DNA from: PUPG01 sp964463915
GTDB taxonomy: Bacteria; Bacteroidota; Bacteroidia; Bacteroidales; UBA7960
Reading direction: 5' to 3'
Length of the DNA: 27,009 nt
Assembly: GCA_964463915.1 (NCBI GenBank)
Contig: CAYXEH010000035.1
Coordinates: 1 to 27,009 of the forward strand
Part shown: positions 14,054 to 21,781 of the stretch, piece after piece
How positions within the stretch are numbered: the first letter of the stretch is position 1
Layout: each line of letters starts with the position of its first letter
Program-made: the position numbers and the translations under genes
The notes under the pieces: model-generated
The model's database searches: none
Told to the model about the DNA's origin: nothing
What the model saw: the letters and a program-made list of their open reading frames with translations, nothing else

Positions 14054-16195
14054 TCAGTTCTCCGTGGTAAAGGAGATCTCTTCCAGTAGCTGATCCGCTC
14101 CCATATACTCATCCAGCACGAACAATACATAATTAATGTCAACGGCAATATTGCGGCTGTAATCTGGGAAATACTCCAGGTCAGATACCACCCCATGGCG
14201 GGAGCGATCAAATCCGATGCCTATCAGGTTTCCGTGCGCATCCAATACCGGGCTGCCGGAGCTGCCCCCGGTGGTATGGCTGTCGTTGATAAAACACACC
14301 GGAACCCGGTCAGCGTTTTCCGTCTGTTCCAACAGTGATACATAATCCTCAGGCAGCTCATAATCGGCAATGCCCGTATAATGCTTTTCAAGCACCTCCG
14401 GCAGGTAGGTCCTGTGAGAATATGTTTCTCCATCTATGGTATACCCCCTGGCGGTTCCAAAAGAAAGTCGCAGTGAGTTGTTGGCATCCGGAAAAACCGG
14501 ACCATCCGAATTTTCACTGATCAGGCGCACGTACTCTTCGTGATGGGCAGCATATTGGCTACGGAGTTGCTGCCGTTTCGGGAAAACCAGGTCACGGTTC
14601 ACGAAGTAAAAGCCCAGGTTAAGCTGGAACACCGGGTCCTGCTCAAGGAGTTCACCATCCTCAACCGTGAAATTATCCAGAAAATTGTAAAGACGCTCTT
14701 CTGAACCAAAGATCGACTCCTCAAAAATATCCCTGATGTAATTGTCATGGTTGTCATATTCAGCCAGCCTTTCACGGACCACCTTCGTTTTATAGGAGTC
14801 CGGTACGTTCTGGTCATAATGACGGACCATCGCCGTCAAAATCTTCTTTTCCAGCTCCAGGTCATGGTCCTCAAAAAATTCTTCCGCCATCCCCCTGAGC
14901 CTGAAAGTTTCCTTCTGAAGATCTCCTTCATCGAGCTGCCCGGCTTCAGCATAACTTGTGGCCATGGCACCCAGCTTATCAAAAAGGGCCACAAAAGCCG
15001 TGATCTCTGCTCCGCCAATGCCAGCCTCCATGATATGGGCGTTGATCATCTCCAGGGTGTCCAGCTCTGTCACAATCCCTTTGATGGCCTCCAGTGTTTC
15101 ATGGTAGGATGCGGCTTCATCTTCGCCCAGGCCTTCAGGGAATGTTTCCTCAAACTGCTTTTTCCGTGCTACCAGGTCAAGGTTGTAAATACCTTCATTT
15201 TCCCCTTTCCAGCGCAAAAGATGATTTGACGCACTGGCGTGCAAATTGGCATACTTTACCCAGATTTCTTCATCAGCCGCCCTGGCCTCTTCCATGATCT
15301 GCACCTTTTCTTCACGGATGTTGATGGAGTGATAATTGGTGACTTCTGCCAATTGCCTGACAGCCGCCGAGGTAAGAAATTGTTTGGTGGTGCCGGGGAA
15401 CCCGAATACCATGGTAAAATCCCCTTCATTGACAGCCTCAGTGGAAACCGACAAGTGTTTCTTCGGATAAACCGGCATGTCCAGCTCTTCGTGGTATACC
15501 CTTAAAATGGCAAAATCAGCCGATTGCCTTGGCCACTGCCAGTTGTCACGGTTGCCACCGAATTTCCCGATATTCAGGGGGGGCACAGCCACCAGCCTGA
15601 CATCATTATACACCTTATATACCTCCATAAAGTACTGATTTCCTGAGAAATAACTCCTGGTATTCACAAAGTATTTACCGTCTTCCCCATGTTCTTCAGC
15701 CAGCTGCTGGCCCCGCTGGTTCATGACATTGCTGTGCTGCCCGGCAGGGATCGTATCGAAACCGGCTGTGATGAAATCTGTCACATCTTCCACCCTGACC
15801 AGCCTGGACACACTCAGGCCGTGGGCCGGGAGTTCCTGCTCTTCTGATTTAGCCAGGAAGCCGTCACGGATGTAATTATTCTCCGGGCTGCTGTGCTCCT
15901 GGATATAGCGCAGTGCCAGATGATGGTTGGTCAGTATCAGACCGTTTTCACCGATGAAAGAGGCAGAACCGAAAAACCCGACAGGATCGTCGGAAGGCGC
16001 CATTCCCAATATTGCATCATGAATACTGGGTTCATCCACATTATAAACATCGGATTCGGTTAACATAAACCCTGCCTGTTTCATATTCTCCAGGGTCACA
16101 TCGTTGAGCCGGAATGGCCTCCACATGCCTTCGTCTGCCTGGAGGAAAAAGATCCCGGCAAAAAACAGGGTAATCGTCAGGTGTAGTTTTCGCAT
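14054..16195 (-). CDS. S46-family dipeptidyl-peptidase, DPP11-like
   Basis: This 713-aa exported serine peptidase has a signal peptide (about 1-20) and the S46 hallmarks: catalytic His in TNHH (H91/H92), Asp in GGNRDNWQWPRQSADF (probably D227), and Ser646 in GGSSGSPV. S46 enzymes release dipeptides from the N-terminus of peptides in the periplasm of Bacteroidota. Arg664 in GFDR, 18 residues after Ser646, matches the position of Arg673 relative to Ser655 in Porphyromonas DPP11, which confers Asp/Glu preference, whereas DPP7 has Gly there. This points to an acidic-residue dipeptidyl-peptidase. Leu follows NHH where Cys is usual. The gene lies 103 bp downstream of the metalloprotease gene on the same strand, suggesting a shared peptide-degrading role. 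Confidence 0.88.
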   Translation of the reverse strand: MRKLHLTITLFFAGIFFLQADEGMWRPFRLNDVTLENMKQAGFMLTESDVYNVDEPSIHDAILGMAPSDDPVGFFGSASFIGENGLILTNHHLALRYIQEHSSPENNYIRDGFLAKSEEQELPAHGLSVSRLVRVEDVTDFITAGFDTIPAGQHSNVMNQRGQQLAEEHGEDGKYFVNTRSYFSGNQYFMEVYKVYNDVRLVAVPPLNIGKFGGNRDNWQWPRQSADFAILRVYHEELDMPVYPKKHLSVSTEAVNEGDFTMVFGFPGTTKQFLTSAAVRQLAEVTNYHSINIREEKVQIMEEARAADEEIWVKYANLHASASNHLLRWKGENEGIYNLDLVARKKQFEETFPEGLGEDEAASYHETLEAIKGIVTELDTLEMINAHIMEAGIGGAEITAFVALFDKLGAMATSYAEAGQLDEGDLQKETFRLRGMAEEFFEDHDLELEKKILTAMVRHYDQNVPDSYKTKVVRERLAEYDNHDNYIRDIFEESIFGSEERLYNFLDNFTVEDGELLEQDPVFQLNLGFYFVNRDLVFPKRQQLRSQYAAHHEEYVRLISENSDGPVFPDANNSLRLSFGTARGYTIDGETYSHRTYLPEVLEKHYTGIADYELPEDYVSLLEQTENADRVPVCFINDSHTTGGSSGSPVLDAHGNLIGIGFDRSRHGVVSDLEYFPDYSRNIAVDINYVLFVLDEYMGADQLLEEISFTTEN

Positions 16196-16298
16196 TTCTC
16201 AGAAGTAAGTTTAAATATTTGCGTCCCGGCCGTATTGTTTCTATGCAAGGTAAGCCCTCAGGCCTTGCACGCATGAATTTGTACCGGGCAGTTTGGAT

Positions 16299-18617
16299 TT
16301 ATTTTGTCAATGTATTCAACATGTATTGGTAATGCGCAGCCAATTCGCCACCGGCCCGTTTTCTTTTTCGCTGCAAGTCATTTTCGATGATCTCAATGTG
16401 ATGATAAAGGGCAGGCATCAAAGCGTTTTCGACCATTTCGTACTCATCCGGATTGTCCAGGATATGCCTGAGCTGATTAATTGCCTCCAGCTGCACATTC
16501 TGTACCGACCGGCTTACGCGGGGCTCTTGCTCAGTAAACATCATGCTGGTGAGATCTTCCAGGTATTCATGGATGGTGTAGGGATCATCCGAGAGCGATG
16601 CTGACTGCCTCAGATGAAGGAATTTGTCGCGCGAAAACAGCGTTTCCACAGTTGACTGCTGCATGTCGCGGATCTCAGGTTCATTGCTTCCAATTCTGGA
16701 AGAAATATGGATGGGATCCATCCAGTCAAACTGGATGAACAATTCGTCAAGGATAAACACCAGTGCTTCGCGCTGTCTTGCACTGGAAACAGGGCGGTAA
16801 AGACTGCCCTCTTCCTCATACACTCCCTCAAATTCATAAACACCGCCGACCTGGGCAGAAGCATGGCGCAAATAGTGGCCGTACTGCTTCATCAATGCAT
16901 CGTGCATGGATCTGAGCCGGCTGTAATCTCCGTCTTCCAACTCCATCCAGTCCACCATATTCTCCAGTATCACGCGCACATTGTCCGCGCCGTATCTGCC
17001 GGCCTTCACCACATCATCACCCAGTGCATCCGACTGGGATGAAGGGTCGGAAAATGAACGATTTCGCCTGAACCAATAAACAGGGTCATCGCCTATTTGG
17101 TCAATCCAGCTTCTTAGCACCGGCTTTTCCTCAAAGGGGTCGGCTGCCTCCGGTATTAACTTATATCCATACTTAATGGCAAACATGTCATATGGGCCAA
17201 TGATGGGCGGGGTGAACTGCACCCCTTCGTCGCCGGGCTGGGCAATGTAATTGTTCCTGGCATAATCCATGATAGAAGCAAAGATTCCGTGGGCCTGCGT
17301 AAAGGTGGCGGACCTTAGTGAATCTACGGGGTAAGCATAATGCGAGCGGAAATTATGGGCCAGGCCCAGGGTATGACCCACTTCGTGCGCAATGGCATAA
17401 CGAATGGCGGGACCCATCACCTCGTCAGACACCCGTGCACCCCTGATTCCTTCGTTGGCGGCAGCAGTTTGCACAAACAGCCATTCATAAAGCTTTTCAG
17501 TCACATTGGAGTACCAGACCACATCGGCCTGGATGATCTCCCCCGAGCGGGGGTCGATCCACCGCTGCCCCTCGGCATTGGCCGAAGAAGTGGTCACATA
17601 CCTGATGGTATTGTGCCGGATGTCGTTCTGATCAAAATCAGGATCATCCGGGCAGTCTTTAGCCACAATGGCATTCTTAAACCCGATGGCCTCAAAAGCC
17701 AGCTGCCAGTCTTCCACACCGGCCCTGACGTAGGGCAGCCATTTTTCCGGAAAAGCATCATCAACATAAAAAACAATGGGCCTGTCCGGTTCAACCAGTT
17801 CGCCCCTCTTATAGGCCTCGAGGTCTTCTTCCGCCGGACGGATGTCGAAACGGCTGATGTAAGCAAAACTTTCCACGCTTAACTGATCGGAATCATAAAG
17901 ACGCTGGCCTTCATTGAAGTAACCGACCCTGGGATCATTCAATCTGGGCTGCATGGGCTGTTCCGGCAACAAAACCAGCGAACGCTGCATGATGGCCAGA
18001 AAAGGTTCCCTGCCGCGAAAACCCAGGCGGGTTTTAATTTCAATATTTTTTTCAAATGCCCTGACATCAAGAAAACTGGTCAGGGAAGGATTCAGTGTAC
18101 CAGGCCTGGCCCTGTCGGCAAAGGGCGACACCGGGGTTATGGGTTCATTCAGATAATCCGTAAAGTCAATAATACAGCTTTGACCGCTGCGATACTGAAT
18201 GGGAAAAGCATCAATCACCGGCACCAGGTTGTTGCGATCCAGCGACTTTCTGACCGGATCACTGAAAGCGGCATGCTCACTGGACACCAGCTGGTGCAGG
18301 TACACCTGGTTTTCATCAGCCGTAAAACGAATCAAAAGCGGGTTATGACGCATCTGCCCGGCTGCCACATGTCGGCGATTGCTGCTCAGTTCAGAAGCCC
18401 TCACTGCCAGCAGCAAATCCCGTCCCATGATGGAGTCAGGAATCTCAAAATAGATCTTTTTTTCACTGTGATGGACGGTAATAAAGCCTTCGGCAGACTC
18501 GTGGACCTTGTCCTTCAACTCATCCGGAAGCTGTTCAATTTGCCGGGACAGAGCAAAAGAGAGTGCGCTCCCACCCAGTAAAAAAAGCAGCAAAAACAGC
18601 AGATGTCTTGTTTTCAT
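16299..18617 (-). CDS. Exported zinc-dependent metalloprotease (HExxHxxGxxH)
   Basis: This 772-aa protein (from ATG 18617; the TTG two codons upstream is less likely) has a signal peptide over about residues 1-23 and the zinc motif HEVGHTLGLAH with H411, H415, H421 and catalytic E412. SIMDY further on fits the Met-turn of metzincins. The overall layout (extended N-terminal part with repeated beta segments, late catalytic domain, alpha-helical tail) resembles the Bacteroidota DUF5117/DUF4953 zinc-protease family. It is probably periplasmic or secreted and would cut proteins into peptides that the SusCD and S46 products handle. It starts after the terminator of the susCD operon, so it may have its own promoter, though no clear -7 octamer is visible. 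Confidence 0.85.
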   Translation of the reverse strand: MKTRHLLFLLLFLLGGSALSFALSRQIEQLPDELKDKVHESAEGFITVHHSEKKIYFEIPDSIMGRDLLLAVRASELSSNRRHVAAGQMRHNPLLIRFTADENQVYLHQLVSSEHAAFSDPVRKSLDRNNLVPVIDAFPIQYRSGQSCIIDFTDYLNEPITPVSPFADRARPGTLNPSLTSFLDVRAFEKNIEIKTRLGFRGREPFLAIMQRSLVLLPEQPMQPRLNDPRVGYFNEGQRLYDSDQLSVESFAYISRFDIRPAEEDLEAYKRGELVEPDRPIVFYVDDAFPEKWLPYVRAGVEDWQLAFEAIGFKNAIVAKDCPDDPDFDQNDIRHNTIRYVTTSSANAEGQRWIDPRSGEIIQADVVWYSNVTEKLYEWLFVQTAAANEGIRGARVSDEVMGPAIRYAIAHEVGHTLGLAHNFRSHYAYPVDSLRSATFTQAHGIFASIMDYARNNYIAQPGDEGVQFTPPIIGPYDMFAIKYGYKLIPEAADPFEEKPVLRSWIDQIGDDPVYWFRRNRSFSDPSSQSDALGDDVVKAGRYGADNVRVILENMVDWMELEDGDYSRLRSMHDALMKQYGHYLRHASAQVGGVYEFEGVYEEEGSLYRPVSSARQREALVFILDELFIQFDWMDPIHISSRIGSNEPEIRDMQQSTVETLFSRDKFLHLRQSASLSDDPYTIHEYLEDLTSMMFTEQEPRVSRSVQNVQLEAINQLRHILDNPDEYEMVENALMPALYHHIEIIENDLQRKRKRAGGELAAHYQYMLNTLTK

Positions 18618-18641
18618 TACCAATAGTTATTTTTAAAGAGC

Positions 18642-18672
18642 CCCCGTCATGGTCAGAACCACCATGACGGGG
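18642..18672 (-). terminator. Terminator of the SusC-SusD-lipoprotein operon
   Basis: The 12-bp arms CCCCGTCATGGT and ACCATGACGGGG (18642-18653, 18661-18672) with a 7-nt loop lie 45-75 bp past the lipoprotein stop. In minus-strand reading a GCTCTTT tail follows. A second small hairpin (CGGGAT/ATCCCG, 18685-18699) sits just before it. This separates the importer operon from the metalloprotease gene. Confidence 0.75.
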
Positions 18673-18716
18673 AGCCTCCGGGTCCGGGATTCAATCCCGA
18701 AACCGTTGTTTACTCA

Positions 18717-20243
18717 TTAAAACGGAATATAACGAAGCCTCAGTGTGTAAGTGTCTCCATCCCTTTCCGTATAATATTCGGGATCCATCTCAAAGTCAGG
18801 ATCAGACACCGTAAATACCACATCAAATTCAATGTCGCCGGTTGCAGAATTGAACGTTCCCTCACTTCTTTCGACGGCTACCTCTACAACAGTTACGTTA
18901 CTTGATTCCCAGATTTTTCCTTCAGTCTCCCTTGAATCGGGATACCAGGCCTTGTAAGAATTGCCGTCTTCATCCTCAAGGCTCTCGTCCCAGTTAAATC
19001 CTTCCCTGACCTTATACACCGGGATGGTCTGTTCAGGAATGATGATGGTTCCTTCGCTTGCATCTTCCTCAGTGGCCACAAAGCGGATCCAGCCATTGTC
19101 ACCGGAAGACACGTAGTTTCTCATGTACCTGGCATCGTTTTCGATAAAACGGGTGAGACCAAGAAAGTCATTACCCCCATTGATTTCCCAGCGAGCCTGC
19201 GATTCGGCAGTGACCCCGGGCCAGCCCTCCTGTTTGTGAAAAATGTTAATTACCTCTTTCCACTGGTTCTCATCATTTTCCGCATAATAGAAATAGTGTG
19301 CTCCTGGAAATACCGACCAGTCCTGCTCTTCTGAGTTCCAGTAATATCTTTTAATCCGGTGCGCCGGCAAATCGGTCCTGTAGGCTATCGAAGGACCCGA
19401 AGCAAAGAAAAAGTTAAACTCTGTATCGGCATTGAACCATGTGGACAGATCAACCACGGGGTCCGTCACACGGATCTCCGCCTTGTCGGCTGATTCACTG
19501 ACCGCATAGTCAGTCACCACCGGATCGGCAAAACCGATCTCAAACACCTCGTCAACACCCAGGTCATGGGTATTCTTAATGTGAATGGTAAAACTGGCAC
19601 TGGTTTCATTGGCCGGTAACATAAGCTGGTTGTCAGCTTCCAGTCCGCTTACTTCATAGTCAGTGCCTTCGGCAAGGGTAGCGTCAGTCAGGTCAATGAT
19701 AACGGGCAGGTCGGTGTCAACAGGCTCGCTGATACCTACCGTGATCTCCAGTTCCTCTTCCAGGTATGGGTTGGTTGAGGTGCTTTCCGTGGTAAATGAC
19801 ACTTCAGGCGCATCAGACGGGGGTGTTTTGTTGTCCAGAATATTCACAGTAACCTGATAGTCTTCGGCAGACACGTCGTAATCCTCACTTGATTCCAGGT
19901 TCAGAATCAGTGTTTCATCTTCCCCGATGTTTGTGTCATTGATGGGATTGATAAAGATCACGGCTTCATTCTCACCAGCGGTCATGGTCACCGAACCATC
20001 CAGTTCTTCATAATTCACACCAGCCTGCGCTGTACCGGAAATGGTATAGCTGACCTCGTATGCTTCATTGATGGCTTTATCGGCACGGACCACCACCTGC
20101 AGGGCAGAGGTAGAATTTTCCATAACCTCGGCCGAGGATTGTTCAAACGAAACCACAGGGGGTTCCGGTTCGTCTTTTTCACATGCAGTGAAGGCAAATA
20201 CGGCGATCGCCATCACAAATAAGCTAAAAATCCTTTTCTTCAT
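18717..20243 (-). CDS. SusCD-associated lipoprotein with two Calx-beta domains
   Basis: This 508-aa protein has a lipoprotein signal with lipobox FTAC (Cys21), followed by two Calx-beta-like domains (about 28-135 and 145-265; first with GTAQAGVNYEELDGSVT, second with TLAEGTDYEVSG), and a C-terminal region (about 270-508) rich in aromatic residues that I do not recognise. In position it corresponds to the SusE/SusF slot, third gene of the operon 45 bp after SusD, but it lacks the starch-binding layout. It is predicted to be surface-exposed and to bind the substrate, or to present it to SusCD. The acidic, Asp/Glu-rich sequence could coordinate calcium (inference). Confidence 0.85.
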   Translation of the reverse strand: MKKRIFSLFVMAIAVFAFTACEKDEPEPPVVSFEQSSAEVMENSTSALQVVVRADKAINEAYEVSYTISGTAQAGVNYEELDGSVTMTAGENEAVIFINPINDTNIGEDETLILNLESSEDYDVSAEDYQVTVNILDNKTPPSDAPEVSFTTESTSTNPYLEEELEITVGISEPVDTDLPVIIDLTDATLAEGTDYEVSGLEADNQLMLPANETSASFTIHIKNTHDLGVDEVFEIGFADPVVTDYAVSESADKAEIRVTDPVVDLSTWFNADTEFNFFFASGPSIAYRTDLPAHRIKRYYWNSEEQDWSVFPGAHYFYYAENDENQWKEVINIFHKQEGWPGVTAESQARWEINGGNDFLGLTRFIENDARYMRNYVSSGDNGWIRFVATEEDASEGTIIIPEQTIPVYKVREGFNWDESLEDEDGNSYKAWYPDSRETEGKIWESSNVTVVEVAVERSEGTFNSATGDIEFDVVFTVSDPDFEMDPEYYTERDGDTYTLRLRYIPF

Positions 20244-20288
20244 CTGATTGTGTTTTTGATTAATAAAATGATTGATTGGGTGATTATA

Positions 20289-21767
20289 TCAATAACCTTC
20301 ATTCTGGGTCATTTGATCATTCAATGAAACCGCTCGTTGCGGGATGGGGAGCACGTAGCGATAATCTCCATAATCCAGGTTGCGGTTCATGGTGGCATTC
20401 ACGTCTTCGCGCCGCACATTCCTGCCCTGCCTGGCAATATCAAAAAACAGGTGGCCTTCCAGGGCCAGTTCTCTCCTTCGCTCCAGGAATATTTCTTCCC
20501 GAAGGGCTTCGCCCGTCAGGTTTATGCCGGGGGCATCCGGATTGGCCCGCCTTCTGATCTTATTCAGGTCAGAACGTGCCTGCACTTCATCCGGGTTCGG
20601 CAGGTTCACCGAGGCTTCCGCCCGGATCAGGTACATTTCTGCCAGCCTGATCATCGGGATATAATGGTCTTTGTTGCCGTCAAACTCAGGATATTTCAGC
20701 GAGACCATGCCATCATTTTCGTGGATGTAATAGTCAAGGCGGCGGTCCTTTTCGTCAAAAAGGCTGAGCAGGTCATTACTGATCTCCAGGTAATTGGTAT
20801 TACGATCATCACGGGTTCCCATAATGGAGGCCAGGGGAGCCCCGCTGCTGCTGCCCTCATTGTTGATGATAAACAGATCTTCGCCCGACGGATCGTTAGA
20901 CACGAAGCGCTCCACAAAAGCATCATGAGGCTGCAGGGAAGCACCGCCCGTGCTGATCACCTCGGAGGCGTATTCCCTGGCACTGCTCCAATCACCCTTA
21001 TAAAGATATACCCTGGCCATCAGGGCCTGCACACTCCGTTTGGAGAAATAAGCCGAAGAATAATAGTCCATGGCACCCGACGCATAGTCCTGTGCCAGTG
21101 AAGTACCAATGTGCTCCTCGGCAAATGCAAGGTCTTCCAGGATGCGGTTGTAATTCTGGTACAGCCGATCGCGCCCGAAATGCTCATTATAGCCCAGTAC
21201 CCGGTCAATATAAGCCACGCCGGGATGCTGTGCATTGTCAGAATAAATGTAAGGCTGAGCAAACAACCTGGTAAGATCGAAATGCGCCAAAGCCCGGATG
21301 GCCCTGGCTTCGGCCAGGATCTGGTTTTTTTCCTCCTCAGAGGCATCCCCGATATCAGGCGCATATTCAATGATGTTGTTGACCGTCATGATCACCTCGT
21401 AAATCTTCCTGTAGATATCATCGGTATAATCATCTTCCGGGTCTTCTGAATGATTAAACTCATAGGATGGCCTGAAATAAAAACTCATGGGGTTGGAGTT
21501 GTCAATGTCGTGGATCTTCAGGTTCCCGCCCTTAATGCCGGGTACAACCATCATATTCCTTCCATAGTAATTGGCCTCACCCAGCATGTAGTATGCACTG
21601 CTCAATGCTTCAGCATTTCCCTCCACGGTACTGAAAAGCTTATCGTTGGAAATACGGGTCTGCTCGTCCACATCCAGAAAATCACTGCATGAAAACAGCA
21701 TCAACAGGGCAGCAAAAGGCAGTAGCCTGATGCGAAAACCGGTTTTTAAATATTGGAAAATAGTCAT
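20289..21767 (-). CDS. SusD/RagB-family outer-membrane lipoprotein
   Basis: This 492-aa protein has a signal peptide with lipobox MLFSC, then CSDFLDVDEQTRISNDKLF, the classic opening of SusD-like proteins (PF14322/PF07980). A helical TPR-like body (including the ARAIRALAHFDLTRLFAQPY segment) and the C-terminal IFLERRRELALEGHLFFDI and YVLPIPQRAVSLN segments complete the family layout. SusD forms the surface lid on the SusC barrel and binds the ligand. It starts 14 bp after the SusC stop, so the two are translated from one mRNA. The ligand cannot be read from sequence, but the neighbouring peptidases favour peptide, as for RagB. Confidence 0.95.
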   Translation of the reverse strand: MTIFQYLKTGFRIRLLPFAALLMLFSCSDFLDVDEQTRISNDKLFSTVEGNAEALSSAYYMLGEANYYGRNMMVVPGIKGGNLKIHDIDNSNPMSFYFRPSYEFNHSEDPEDDYTDDIYRKIYEVIMTVNNIIEYAPDIGDASEEEKNQILAEARAIRALAHFDLTRLFAQPYIYSDNAQHPGVAYIDRVLGYNEHFGRDRLYQNYNRILEDLAFAEEHIGTSLAQDYASGAMDYYSSAYFSKRSVQALMARVYLYKGDWSSAREYASEVISTGGASLQPHDAFVERFVSNDPSGEDLFIINNEGSSSGAPLASIMGTRDDRNTNYLEISNDLLSLFDEKDRRLDYYIHENDGMVSLKYPEFDGNKDHYIPMIRLAEMYLIRAEASVNLPNPDEVQARSDLNKIRRRANPDAPGINLTGEALREEIFLERRRELALEGHLFFDIARQGRNVRREDVNATMNRNLDYGDYRYVLPIPQRAVSLNDQMTQNEGY

Positions 21768-21781
21768 TGTTGCAGGTGTTT

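Noticed and set aside
16244..16269. TGCAAGG/CCTTGCA hairpin between the two peptidase genes
   Set aside because: There is no T-run on the minus strand, so a terminator is not supported; it may be a weak attenuator or nothing.
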